Part shown: positions 16,895 to 25,894 of the stretch, one piece after another
How the letters are laid out: each line of letters starts with the position of its first letter
Numbering within the stretch: the stretch's first letter is position 1
Assembly (NCBI RefSeq): GCF_000423945.1
Contig: NZ_AUIY01000001.1
Coordinates: 558,001 to 622,000 of the forward strand
Direction of reading: 5' to 3'
From: Butyrivibrio sp. XPD2002
Lineage (GTDB): Bacteria; Bacillota; Clostridia; Lachnospirales; Lachnospiraceae
Length of the DNA: 64,000 nt
The notes under the pieces: model-generated
What the model was told of the DNA's origin: nothing
What the model saw: only the letters and a program-made list of their open reading frames with translations
The model's database searches: none
Translations under genes and position numbers: made by a program

Positions 16895-18070
16895 TTAGTC
16901 CAAAAGTAAATTCATTCCAATGTCATAGACATTCCCATTCACTGCATCGTAGAGCCATCTGGCCATGCTGACATCATCCTGGGTAAAGCGTGTAAAATAG
17001 GGTTCTCTGACCGCAGTATGAACAGTACCGCCCTTGGTAACAATCGGAAGTGTCCAGTTATTTATGTACATCCCAAAGGAAGGAGAAAGAGCCTTGAGCT
17101 CATGCACCATCTCCTTTAACTGACCCAGATATGCATCCTGAACATCGGAATCCGTCTTATAGGTCTTGTTGGTAATGTCGTTATAATAAGCCGTAAGGAC
17201 ATAATCCCTCGTGGAGCTCGAGTACAGATAGCGCAGCTTATCACCATATTTTGCATACAGATTCCTGTACCAGCTAAGGGTTATATTATCCGACTTTATC
17301 GCATCACATATATGCTCCGGAGCCTTCCAGACATTTCTCGCTGTATACTCCCACTTGGAGTATAGAAGAAGCGCACTGTCCGAAAGCAGTGTCACGTCCT
17401 TTACCTCAGGATACCAGTCCCTAAGAATTTCATCTGTAAGGGCAGGCACGGTAAATGCTCCGGCGCTGTTACCTGCAATAAGAAGCTGCTCGGGAGTCTC
17501 AAAAAGCTGCTTTGAAATTTTCATGGACTCCAGGAAATTACGATAGCCATGGAAATGCAGTACATGCTGTTCGTGATCCTCACCCTCATAGGGGAAGTCA
17601 TTATCACCAACATGAAAATCGCCCGTAGCATAAGCAATATCGATAATGCTCCAGTCCCTGAAGGGATTTTCAGGGTCCTTGATATTCATTATGCCAAGGT
17701 CTATATTCATAATCTGCGTCAAAGGACGAAGGTTATTCCAATAATAGTTCGGAAGATCGGCAGCAACCTTGCCACCTGTGATGGGTCTTGCCGCAGTGTA
17801 CTCGTCATACGCTACGCCGCCACCTGAAAAGAAAATACATAGTTTTTTAGGATCAGCTATTTTTACATAGATATGGTATCCTGATCCATCTCCTGATAAG
17901 CCCATGGGAATAATGACCCTGTACCACTTTTTCTCCTCCGGCTCCTCCGGAAGCTCCGGTGCTATAAGGTCACGATCCACCATCGTTTTATCTATGGAAT
18001 TCTCTAGAAAATCTCCTATTTGCTGCCCTAACTGCTGCTTTCGGAGTATACGTTTTTCCTTATAATTCAT
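16895..18070 (-). CDS. Pectinacetylesterase/Notum-like alpha/beta hydrolase
   Basis: 391 residues, no signal peptide. Family features are FFSGGGVAYDEYTA (about 80-93, oxyanion-hole region), YATGDFHVG (about 147-155, the usual CTGD-H-G motif) and the nucleophile elbow AGNSAGAF with Ser202; the histidine is probably in GGTVHTAV. Family members remove acetyl or acyl esters from polysaccharides or lipidated proteins. Being cytoplasmic and the last gene of the GH120 operon, it could deacetylate imported xylo-oligosaccharides; that is inference. Its ATG overlaps the stop of the DUF6320 gene by four bases (ATGA), indicating translational coupling. Confidence 0.82.
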   Translation of the reverse strand: MNYKEKRILRKQQLGQQIGDFLENSIDKTMVDRDLIAPELPEEPEEKKWYRVIIPMGLSGDGSGYHIYVKIADPKKLCIFFSGGGVAYDEYTAARPITGGKVAADLPNYYWNNLRPLTQIMNIDLGIMNIKDPENPFRDWSIIDIAYATGDFHVGDNDFPYEGEDHEQHVLHFHGYRNFLESMKISKQLFETPEQLLIAGNSAGAFTVPALTDEILRDWYPEVKDVTLLSDSALLLYSKWEYTARNVWKAPEHICDAIKSDNITLSWYRNLYAKYGDKLRYLYSSSTRDYVLTAYYNDITNKTYKTDSDVQDAYLGQLKEMVHELKALSPSFGMYINNWTLPIVTKGGTVHTAVREPYFTRFTQDDVSMARWLYDAVNGNVYDIGMNLLLD

Positions 18071-18786
18071 ACGTTGAACATCCTCTGCGTTGCACTTCGA
18101 AGTTCTCTGAATCTGAATAAAACTGTTGCAATAAGAGCTATGGCAAAGCCGGCTATAACAAATACTGCAGCGTAAGGAAGCTTGTTTTCACCGTTCCAGA
18201 TAAAGATCATCTGGAGAAAGGCCATAACTGCATCAATTACGATATAAATAATATATTCCTCAAATCTTAGCTTCATGAATTTGGCGATGATCCAGCTAAG
18301 TATCGTATGTCCCACCAGGCAGAAGGGAATCATCCAGGTGACACTCCAACCGTAGAAACCGGTCTGTTTATCTATGTAATAATCGACTATGATCGCCACG
18401 ATAACTTCCACGGTTAAGACCTTCAGAATGTTGTACCGATATCTCATTATTGCCAGGATATCAAGCCACAGCACAATGCTTCCAAGCACCACCATTCCCG
18501 TCCATGACACGGCATCTCCGAAGAGATACTTGATCGCGGCACACATTACAATGGTAACAGCCAGTAAAAAGGTACAGATTTTCACGAAGGTAACTCCGCT
18601 GATCCTTCTCTCAGGAAGGGTCGGATAAGGAGCCTCATCATCCTCTGAAAATTCGTCGATGTCATACATCTTCTCATCGATTCCTGTTCTGAGTACGTCC
18701 TGCCTTCCGAGAATCTTACCCTCACACAAAGGACAGCAGGACTTATTTCCCCTTATTACAATTTTACATTTCGGGCAATAATACAT
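18067..18786 (-). CDS. DUF6320 membrane protein with N-terminal zinc ribbon
   Basis: 239 residues. It begins with a zinc ribbon (MYYCPKCKIVIRG ... CCPLCEG, residues 1-23), then an acidic linker (about 38-52), then about six transmembrane helices (about 65-230). This is the DUF6320 arrangement. The biochemical role is unknown. It is sandwiched with overlaps on both sides: its start shares one base with the stop of the acyltransferase, and its stop overlaps the esterase start. The three products are therefore likely made in fixed ratio and may form a membrane-associated complex. Confidence 0.8.
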   Translation of the reverse strand: MYYCPKCKIVIRGNKSCCPLCEGKILGRQDVLRTGIDEKMYDIDEFSEDDEAPYPTLPERRISGVTFVKICTFLLAVTIVMCAAIKYLFGDAVSWTGMVVLGSIVLWLDILAIMRYRYNILKVLTVEVIVAIIVDYYIDKQTGFYGWSVTWMIPFCLVGHTILSWIIAKFMKLRFEEYIIYIVIDAVMAFLQMIFIWNGENKLPYAAVFVIAGFAIALIATVLFRFRELRSATQRMFNV

Positions 18787-20087
18787 TACTTACTCTCCTT
18801 TGTTTTCTTTTCATGAACAGGGATATCAAAATCGTTGGTACTAAGCTCAACGCCAAGTCCCTCCGCTGTCAGTCTTCTGCACAGATTCAGCATTGTGGGA
18901 TGAGATGTAAATGCAGAGCACTCACCAAACACCATCCTATCGCCGAAGCTGCATATAGTGATCTGCTCCTTAGCTGCAGTCATAAAGGCTGAAAATCTGT
19001 CGATAAACGGTGTTACTTCCGTTGGCATTTTTATAAGTCCCATATTGGAAATTGATGTTGTAACACCCTTCTTGGCTGCGGCATCAAAACGCCCTATGGC
19101 ATAGTCCTTAATGAAAAGCGGAACAACCTTGATCGCTATATTATGCTCAAGTGCCGCATAGGAATTCATGGTTGAATTTACTCTGGTGGGCTCAAGCTGC
19201 TGCTTAAAGGCATCATCCACCTCTTCTATTACGCTCTCAAGAGTTCCATCATAGTCATAGGGATCGAACTTTATGCTGATAACGCCAAAAAAGTTTCTTG
19301 CTGTGTAGGACTGAAAATACTGCCTTAAGTTAACAGGAACACTTACAACTATCGGCTTTTTCTTCTGAGCCTCAGACATTGTATCTATTATGGCCAGAAT
19401 GTAAATCGAGGTACTAAGAATTCCTACTGTTGTACCATAATTCACTGCCAGCTCTTTAAATCTCTCAGCTGACACGCAGGCTTCAACTATGTGGGATTCA
19501 TTGTTACTGTCAATCTCACCATGAAGCTGGTAGGCGTTGTTTCTTGCCAGTGTCTTAAGCTGTTTTAATCCCTTCTGATTGCGATAGTAATGAGTAAATG
19601 CGTCCTTGTTTCTCTCCTCCAGAGAGGCTATCTCCTCAGCGAAGAACCCTGTATCCACATGAAAATCATGGGCAATCTCAAGATATCTTGTGATCATTCT
19701 TCTAAAGAACATGAAAGCACCGGTTCCGTCTGCCAGAACATGGAACATCTCTATGCTTATTCTTCTCTTGTAATAAAAAACTCTGTATAAAAGGTTCTTT
19801 TTTCCGGGAAGATAAAGCGGACTACAGGCAGGAAGATGCTCCTCCTCAACAGTACAGGACAGATTACTGTCCTCAAGGTAGTACCAGAAAAGTCCCCTCC
19901 TCAGGACACAGTTAAAGAAAGGGTATTCGACGATAGATTCATCAAGTGCCCTTTGTAGAATGACAGGATCTATTTCCTCCAATAGCTCGCAGGAAATACG
20001 AAATACTCTCGTATTTGCTCCGCGAACCGTGGAGGGAATGATCTTTGCTGCATTATCAAGTTTGTACCAGTTTGCACGTTTTTCCAT
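18786..20087 (-). CDS. Alcohol acetyltransferase/condensation-fold acyltransferase
   Basis: 433 residues. The BAHD/condensation-type active site is visible as HVLADG (His116, Asp120). The C-terminal half shows the second lobe with RNFFGVISIKF and the latch region TTSISNMGLIK. Enzymes of this fold transfer acyl groups from CoA or carrier proteins to hydroxyls or amines. The acceptor is unknown. It starts 19 bases downstream of the GH120 gene and overlaps the DUF6320 gene by one base. Its pairing with an esterase suggests opposing acyl addition and removal on a carbohydrate or cell-envelope compound; that is inference. Confidence 0.82.
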   Translation of the reverse strand: MEKRANWYKLDNAAKIIPSTVRGANTRVFRISCELLEEIDPVILQRALDESIVEYPFFNCVLRRGLFWYYLEDSNLSCTVEEEHLPACSPLYLPGKKNLLYRVFYYKRRISIEMFHVLADGTGAFMFFRRMITRYLEIAHDFHVDTGFFAEEIASLEERNKDAFTHYYRNQKGLKQLKTLARNNAYQLHGEIDSNNESHIVEACVSAERFKELAVNYGTTVGILSTSIYILAIIDTMSEAQKKKPIVVSVPVNLRQYFQSYTARNFFGVISIKFDPYDYDGTLESVIEEVDDAFKQQLEPTRVNSTMNSYAALEHNIAIKVVPLFIKDYAIGRFDAAAKKGVTTSISNMGLIKMPTEVTPFIDRFSAFMTAAKEQITICSFGDRMVFGECSAFTSHPTMLNLCRRLTAEGLGVELSTNDFDIPVHEKKTKESK

Positions 20088-20106
20088 TATATATATAAAT
20101 CTAATG

Positions 20107-22791
20107 TCACAGATTCTCTACAATCTCAGTGACAGGCTCAATCGGAGCTGTCTTTACTCTGTAAATGACGTCCTCAAGTGAGATAAATTTTTTCTCCTGT
20201 ATAAATTTCAGATATTTTGGTGTAAGTCTCATTGTGATCCTGGGCTCTAAAGCCTTGTTGACCCTTGTGCTTATGGCCTTGCAGGCATCCGTGGGATCGT
20301 GAGCCATGCTCTTACTAAGTACACACAGAAGTGTTCCAACTGTCTGAGCAAGTCCGCTCATATTGGGATCCCGACTTACATCAATTGACTGCAGGGAGTT
20401 TACACTCCATCTTTTCCTCTCAGAGTATATACCATATTCGCAGTCTACCTCAACAAGCTTCTGGGTTTTCATATCCCTCAGCCACGCAGTATTACCTCTT
20501 ACGAATATATCCTGAACCTGGAAAAGTGTTCCATTATAAGGGAAGGTTATATTCTCACAGCCTGTCATGGTGATGTCAGCCTGAACCCTTACAATCTCGT
20601 CTTCCTTTTCAGCAGCCTCCCAGCTGCCCTCTCCCTCAGGACCGGTCTCAAAATCTCCCCAGGGTGAAGTCTCAGGCTCTACCTCAGAAAACTCCCTCTG
20701 AGAAATTCTTTTTCTTGCGCGGCCTTCAAGGCGGTGCTTATCATGATGATATATTGCGCGGCCTCCCATGGTAGGATAAGCCACTGTAAAGCGGTCTCCC
20801 GCACCCTCTTCGAAGGGTCCGCAAAGTGGATGGATACTTCTTTTCCTTCCAAAATAATCCGTATCAAGAATAATCTCTGTGCCGTCGTTATTTTCAAAAA
20901 GCTGCTCAGGCTCAAATGCCTCGCCGAGAACCTTCGTGGAGATCATGGAGGTCATGCTCCGTGGCAGATACTCGTAGAGATTGGTATGGAGTCTGAACTG
21001 TCCATCCTCCTCTGATACCATGATCCTGACGGTGTGATTGTTCTCAATATATGCACCCTTCTCACTATCGCAGGGCTGCGCTCCGTTAAAGAATGCATTG
21101 CCGCCTGTGTAGATAGGAAGATGATCGTAGTATCTGTCATTTTCACCGGGAGTAGCAAAGTCTCCTGACATGGGTTTTAATGTGGCAAGATACTTCTCTC
21201 TTGTGGGATATCCGTCATAGGGCTTGGTTCCGCAGATAAAGTTGTAAAGATTAAGGGACTCAAAGCCTACGGAATGAACATAATCCCTGAGATCCTGCCT
21301 TATTTCCTTCTGTACGAAGATGTTGTTATAGAATCTTGCATCTCCGTGAAGTATCGTCATAAAGCCCGCAATCTTAGTGGAATGCGGAACATGATAAGGC
21401 GTGTATCTGCAGCTCTGGAATCTCTTACCACCATTATCCGTGCCCTCTCCAACAAATGAAAATGAGCCATAGAAAAGGTTATGCACAAGAGCAATTCCCT
21501 GGGTACTGAGTCTGCAGGAAATATCCGAGAGCATAATGTTGTGGTCAACAAGGGTAGGTCCATGGGAAACCTCGATAAAGACATCCTCTCCCAGCGCAAG
21601 ACCGTTTGTAATCTCGCAACCTTCCGGAGGCGTGTTGTCATGGAAGAAGTTCTGGGTGACTCTCGTTCCCTGAGCCTGCCAGTCAAGCCACAGACCTCTC
21701 GTACAATGATGAATGTGATTTCTTCTGAAAATCGTATCAATAGCAGCATGCATCTTAATGCCGCCAATCTCAGCGCCATCAACATCATGCTTATTATTTA
21801 TCCTGTAGATGTGATTATCCTCAATAATACTGAAAATACCGCCGAGGTGACCTACAATACCTGTCTGTCCGCAGTCATGGATCTCACATCTTCTGATAAT
21901 ATGTGAGCCTATTGTCTCCTTATCCCAGCCCTCATTTACAGCCTGGCAGACAGCATCTCTTTCAGTCTGAGTGCCATCCTTTATATAAGTCTTTGTCCAC
22001 TTGTTATTGTTATTAGGCTGCAGATATTTTCCAAGTGAAATACCTGAGCACTTGGACTCTGATATCTCGCAGTCCTCGATTATCCAGCCCTTTGACCAGT
22101 GAGGTCCTATAAGACCGTCCTGATATGCCGTAGGCGGAGCCCACTGAGTAGCTGCCTGCCTCAGTGCAAAGCCTGAAACAGTTATATAATTTATGCCGTT
22201 TTCAAGTGGCATGAAGCAGTTTCTTCTGACAGTGATCTCGACATTTTCTTCGTTTGGATTCTTTCCGTGAAAATTGGCAAAGATAACCGTATTATCCATG
22301 TCCTGAGCCGTGTACCAGGCATATACGCTAAACTCCGGATCCCAGGAATCCTTACGCACTTCAGGCTTCTCAACACAGGTAAGTGTCTCGGATTCATACA
22401 TGGATTTACCGTTCAGGAACACTTCACCTGTATGGTTAATCTTCCCGGGAATACACCAGTCACCTTCCAGGATCGTAGTATATGGATTGTAATTACCAAA
22501 CATATTGTTCGGGATACTTACCTTCCATACATCTCCGTTAAAGAGCTCCCACTCCTTTATCTCCTCGGCTCCGGTAATAACGGCGCCCTGAGGCTCAGTA
22601 GTACAGTAGACAATAGGATTATCTTTTGTACCGCCGTGAGCAGGATGAACATATTCTCTGTAAATGCCCGGTGCAACTATTACAATATCACCAGGCTGCG
22701 CAATGTCAGCAGCTTCCTGAATAAAGCGGAATGGATGATTTCTCGTTCCGTCGCCACTTCGAACTACGCTTTGTGAAACATAAATCTGCAT
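20107..22791 (-). CDS. GH120 beta-xylosidase with long C-terminal extension
   Basis: 894 residues, no signal peptide. A right-handed parallel beta-helix in the first ~660 residues strongly resembles Thermoanaerobacterium XylC (GH120): FGNYNPYTTILEGDW, WAPPTAYQDGLIGPHWSKGW, GSHIIRRCEIHDCGQ, LWLDWQAQGTR and IEVSHGP. The family nucleophile and acid/base map to D370 (in LWLDWQ) and E407 (in FIEVSHGP). It removes xylose from xylo-oligosaccharides in the cytoplasm. XylC is ~640 residues; here ~210 extra residues follow (from about 690), rich in charged residues, containing VNSLQSIDVSRDPNMSG and of no family I know. It is the first gene of an operon with an acyltransferase, DUF6320 and an esterase. 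Start: ATG at 22791 with GGGGGT upstream. Confidence 0.9.
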   Translation of the reverse strand: MQIYVSQSVVRSGDGTRNHPFRFIQEAADIAQPGDIVIVAPGIYREYVHPAHGGTKDNPIVYCTTEPQGAVITGAEEIKEWELFNGDVWKVSIPNNMFGNYNPYTTILEGDWCIPGKINHTGEVFLNGKSMYESETLTCVEKPEVRKDSWDPEFSVYAWYTAQDMDNTVIFANFHGKNPNEENVEITVRRNCFMPLENGINYITVSGFALRQAATQWAPPTAYQDGLIGPHWSKGWIIEDCEISESKCSGISLGKYLQPNNNNKWTKTYIKDGTQTERDAVCQAVNEGWDKETIGSHIIRRCEIHDCGQTGIVGHLGGIFSIIEDNHIYRINNKHDVDGAEIGGIKMHAAIDTIFRRNHIHHCTRGLWLDWQAQGTRVTQNFFHDNTPPEGCEITNGLALGEDVFIEVSHGPTLVDHNIMLSDISCRLSTQGIALVHNLFYGSFSFVGEGTDNGGKRFQSCRYTPYHVPHSTKIAGFMTILHGDARFYNNIFVQKEIRQDLRDYVHSVGFESLNLYNFICGTKPYDGYPTREKYLATLKPMSGDFATPGENDRYYDHLPIYTGGNAFFNGAQPCDSEKGAYIENNHTVRIMVSEEDGQFRLHTNLYEYLPRSMTSMISTKVLGEAFEPEQLFENNDGTEIILDTDYFGRKRSIHPLCGPFEEGAGDRFTVAYPTMGGRAIYHHDKHRLEGRARKRISQREFSEVEPETSPWGDFETGPEGEGSWEAAEKEDEIVRVQADITMTGCENITFPYNGTLFQVQDIFVRGNTAWLRDMKTQKLVEVDCEYGIYSERKRWSVNSLQSIDVSRDPNMSGLAQTVGTLLCVLSKSMAHDPTDACKAISTRVNKALEPRITMRLTPKYLKFIQEKKFISLEDVIYRVKTAPIEPVTEIVENL

Positions 22792-22849
22792 GGCAATACC
22801 CCCATAATTAAGAATAATTTATACAAACAATTATAGCAGATATGTAAGG

Positions 22850-22881
22850 AAAAGGGCTGCCGATTTGCTATACGGCAGCCC
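22850..22881 (-). terminator. Intrinsic terminator of the GGDEF gene
   Basis: GGGCTGCCG (22854-22862) pairs perfectly with CGGCAGCCC (22873-22881), followed by TTTT on the minus strand, right after the stop at 22889. Confidence 0.8.
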
Positions 22882-22888
22882 GAAAATT

Positions 22889-24040
22889 TTACTCATTTCT
22901 AGCATGTTTCATATGGTAAAGGTCCGTATCCGCTCTTGCTATCAGTGATGGAATCGGAACTGGTGATGCAAAATCATATTCAGCAATTCCGACACAGACA
23001 GACAGGTTATAGGGTGCTCCCGCCTTCTCATTCAATATACGAACGCTTGACCTTATTTTGTCAGAGAGCCAGTTGACCTCGCCCTTATACTCTGTTTCAG
23101 CGATGATAATAAACTCATCTCCGCCATATCTCGATACAAAGAAGCGGTTTCTGTGTGCCTGACATGCTTCCTTCATTGCTGTTGCCACACGGACCAGAGC
23201 CTTATCACCCTCCACATGTCCGTAGGTGTCATTTATCTCCTTGAAATGGTCAACATCGATGATCATCAGATAAAGTGAAAGTCCGGGAGACGGTGCTTTC
23301 ATTTTTCTCATAAGATATCTCTGCATCTGGTGACGGTTATTTACCTGAGTGAGTGAATCCATGGATACCAGATTCTCAATAGAAGTAAGATAAACAATCA
23401 GCACAGAAAGTGTTGCGCCATAGCACATGATCGGTGTAGTAAGGAAAATCGACTGCAGAGCGCCGCACACAAGAGGCAGGATAGGGAAAATACCTACTAC
23501 AAAATAAAGGCTGTTATCAAGGTAACGCTCCTGGGTGTAGGCTCTATAGAAGCCCTTTGCAGAGGAATACAGCATATATCCTGTAGGAATAAGCAGGAAT
23601 ATCGCGTAAAGCGGACCATACTTAAGGGTTCCGTTTTCATCAAAATAGAACACGTAACCTCTGAAGGAGCCGAATATTATCATTATTATCGCTGCAAGCA
23701 TTGGAATCGAGCTGCGAATCAAGGATCTCGCCGTGACTATATTCTTGTTTTGCTGAAGAAGCTCACAGTATATGAACCAGCAAAAGCTGCAGCCCACAAT
23801 GAATCCGTATGGAATAATAGTAATAATATACATTCCGCTTTCGTTCACAGGAAATACATCGCCCTCAAACAGCGCCCACACTGCATCGGACAGAAAGTAA
23901 CCCATCATAATCCAAATCATGCGTCTTATTACTATTGTTGAAATCTGACGATCTATGCCTTGATTGATTTTAACAAGAACAAGCCCCAAAATAAGCATGC
24001 AGGCTATATTAGCCTCTGCATAGTAAAAAACTTCTGTCAC
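22889..24040 (-). CDS. Membrane diguanylate cyclase (GGDEF)
   Basis: 383 residues. Six to seven transmembrane segments occupy about 5-215 and may form a membrane sensor. A GGDEF domain follows (about 222-380) with intact catalytic motif RYGGDEFIII and the metal-binding Asp in MIIDVDHFKEIND. It makes cyclic di-GMP from two GTP. No RxxD inhibitory site is obvious five residues before GGDEF. The start is GTG at 24040 with AGGGGGG upstream. It is apparently monocistronic, or follows the 90-residue protein gene (24082-24354). Confidence 0.9.
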   Translation of the reverse strand: MTEVFYYAEANIACMLILGLVLVKINQGIDRQISTIVIRRMIWIMMGYFLSDAVWALFEGDVFPVNESGMYIITIIPYGFIVGCSFCWFIYCELLQQNKNIVTARSLIRSSIPMLAAIIMIIFGSFRGYVFYFDENGTLKYGPLYAIFLLIPTGYMLYSSAKGFYRAYTQERYLDNSLYFVVGIFPILPLVCGALQSIFLTTPIMCYGATLSVLIVYLTSIENLVSMDSLTQVNNRHQMQRYLMRKMKAPSPGLSLYLMIIDVDHFKEINDTYGHVEGDKALVRVATAMKEACQAHRNRFFVSRYGGDEFIIIAETEYKGEVNWLSDKIRSSVRILNEKAGAPYNLSVCVGIAEYDFASPVPIPSLIARADTDLYHMKHARNE

Positions 24041-24081
24041 TTGAAGCCCCCTAAAAACTTTATTTCGTAAAACACGATATA

Positions 24082-24354
24082 TTATGCACCGTTGGCCACA
24101 GCCTTAAGTGCCTCGAATTCCGATTCAAAAACTCCGCCCATCTGTTCAAGCTCATTCCAGGTATACCAGGAGCCTGAAAGCTGAATGCCATTAATGGAAA
24201 CATCTGTCACAACAACCATAAACGGCTTGTGATTTATGACAATATAAGCCGTCCTGTTCATGCCAAGTGGTGCCACAAAAACATGACCGGTATCTATCAG
24301 ATGATTGATCTGATCCAGTGTAAGATTTTTTGTAAGAGGCATTGTTCTAAGCAT
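24082..24354 (-). CDS. Unrecognised 90-residue protein
   Basis: Cytoplasmic, no membrane segment or signal. Mixed alpha/beta composition, including MNRTAYIVINHKPFMVVVTD and a C-terminal helix (ELEQMGGVFESEFEALKAV). A GGAG lies seven bases before the ATG. It ends 41 bases before the diguanylate cyclase start on the same strand, so cotranscription is plausible. Function unknown. Confidence 0.6.
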   Translation of the reverse strand: MLRTMPLTKNLTLDQINHLIDTGHVFVAPLGMNRTAYIVINHKPFMVVVTDVSINGIQLSGSWYTWNELEQMGGVFESEFEALKAVANGA

Positions 24355-24472
24355 CAGACAGCTCCGACGAAGTATTTGGCTAAAAAAAATGATTAAAAAG
24401 CCCTACAATTATTCTAAAGTCCAAGCGGTATATTATCAATTAAATGAATATGAAAAATTGGTAAACTCGCTA

Positions 24473-25171
24473 TCACTTTTTAGAGTAATCTCTCTCACCG
24501 AATATTCCGGTTCCAACCCTTACAAAGGTTGCTCCCTCTTCGATTGCAACCTCGTAATCACCGGTCATACCCATTGAAAGGGTATCCAGCTGTGTTCCTT
24601 CAATATTCTCAGCCTTCAGAGCTTCCAGAAGTTCTCGCAGGCCCTTAAAATATACCCTGTTTGATTCCGGGTCATCTGTATAAGGAGCAATGGTCATAAG
24701 ACCACGGACACGTACATGAGGAAGCTTTGCTATTGTTCTTACAAACTCGGGAGTCTCCTCCGGAGTGAGTCCAAACTTTGTGTCCTCAGCTGCCATATTT
24801 ACCTCGCAGAGAACATCCATTACAAGGTCATTTTTTGCTGCCTGCTTCTCTATCTCCTCAGCCAGGCTGAGCTTATCAACGGAGTGGATCATATCCACCT
24901 TTCCGGGAAGATATTTAACCTTGTTGGTCTGAAGGTGTCCTATCATGTGCCAATGAAGAGGCTCTTTTATCTCCTCGGTTTTATCCCTTATCTCCTGAAC
25001 CTTATTCTCGCCGTAAACTGTTATTCCGCAGTCCATAGCCTGTCTTATGTCAGATACGGGCTTAGTCTTACTTACAGCAATAAGTGTAACCTCGCTTCTG
25101 TCGCGACCGCTTCTGTCACAGGCGGCCTGTATTTTCTTTTCTACGTCCTGTAGATTCTCTCTTATTGACAT
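24473..25171 (-). CDS. YggS/PLPBP-family pyridoxal phosphate homeostasis protein
   Basis: 232 residues from the ATG at 25171, preceded by AGGGAG; an in-frame ATG at 25192 lies upstream inside a repeat. Single-domain fold-type III PLP protein: the PLP lysine is in LIAVSKTKP and the phosphate-binding region in LSMGMTGDYEVAIEEGATFVR. It binds PLP without known catalysis and keeps B6 and amino/keto-acid balance. In many Firmicutes it is next to the sepF/ylm division cluster, which is absent here. The ribosome site and the first upstream bases derive from a repeat element (25172-25240). Confidence 0.92.
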   Translation of the reverse strand: MSIRENLQDVEKKIQAACDRSGRDRSEVTLIAVSKTKPVSDIRQAMDCGITVYGENKVQEIRDKTEEIKEPLHWHMIGHLQTNKVKYLPGKVDMIHSVDKLSLAEEIEKQAAKNDLVMDVLCEVNMAAEDTKFGLTPEETPEFVRTIAKLPHVRVRGLMTIAPYTDDPESNRVYFKGLRELLEALKAENIEGTQLDTLSMGMTGDYEVAIEEGATFVRVGTGIFGERDYSKK

Positions 25172-25240
25172 TTTTCTCCCTTCTCCCCTCATCCGTCACT
25201 TCGTGCCACCTTCTCCCCAAGGGATAAGGCAGATGATTTA
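25172..25240. repeat. Dispersed repeat relic overlapping the yggS leader
   Basis: The segment reads CTTCTCCCCTCATCCGTCAC, CTTCGTG, then CCACCTTCTCCCCAAGGGAT and AAGGC. This resembles a palindromic intergenic repeat that I recall as common in Clostridia and Lachnospiraceae genomes (CCCTCATCCGTC...GCCACCTTC-CCC-AAGGG...AAGGC). It supplies the purine-rich ribosome site of yggS on the minus strand. Identification rests on memory of the repeat, not on a second copy in this window. Confidence 0.5.
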
Positions 25241-25271
25241 ACCATCTGGCGCTACAGCCATTTTGTGAAAC

Positions 25272-25880
25272 TTATTTTTGCAAAAATGCGAACGGATCCT
25301 CATCATGTAAGAAGTGCTGGAGCTGATAGGCTGCAAGAATTGCCACGTGCTCCTCCCTGAGAATTCTTCTCACTTCGTCTCTGTCTGCTATAACTACCTG
25401 AATCTCTTCGCTGGCCTCCTGATATTTGTCTGTAATCTTGCCATCAGCATATCCAAACACCATCGCTACGGATTCATCGGTCATTCCAACTGATGAAAAG
25501 CGGGGAAGCTCGTACATAGGATCCACATCAAGGGGATGGAAATCAAGTCCTGTCTCCTCATGAAGCTCCCTTACTGCAGCTTCCTTGTAGTCCTCGCCGG
25601 GCTCACAAAGCCCTGCCGGAAATTCATAAATATAAGTATCTATGGGATATCTGTACTGTCTTACGAGTACAACCTTATCCTTATTTTCTCCGCAGAGTGC
25701 ATAGATTGATACACCATCAGCCACGTTTTTACCTGTGGTTATCATCAGATCATCCTTTGTTTTTGACCTTGATGCCACATAGTAATTAGCCTGATGTCCT
25801 TTATCATTTTCCCCCTTTACATGGAAAAGATTCACAAATCTGTTTTCTGTAAGCTGTTCAACAGAATTGATTGTTGCCAT
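25272..25880 (-). CDS. Nudix hydrolase, ADP-ribose pyrophosphatase-like
   Basis: 202 residues. The complete Nudix box GLCEPGEDYKEAAV-RELHEETGL (about 91-113) provides the metal-binding glutamates. The context YIYEFPAGLCEPGE and the following VGMTDESVAMVFG match ADP-ribose pyrophosphatase subfamily members that hydrolyse ADP-ribose and other nucleoside diphosphate sugars. The exact substrate is not determinable. Start ATG at 25880 with AGGAGA upstream. It lies 14 bases from mntP on the same strand, so the pair is probably cotranscribed. Confidence 0.88.
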   Translation of the reverse strand: MATINSVEQLTENRFVNLFHVKGENDKGHQANYYVASRSKTKDDLMITTGKNVADGVSIYALCGENKDKVVLVRQYRYPIDTYIYEFPAGLCEPGEDYKEAAVRELHEETGLDFHPLDVDPMYELPRFSSVGMTDESVAMVFGYADGKITDKYQEASEEIQVVIADRDEVRRILREEHVAILAAYQLQHFLHDEDPFAFLQK

Positions 25881-25894
25881 TTTTCATTATCTCC

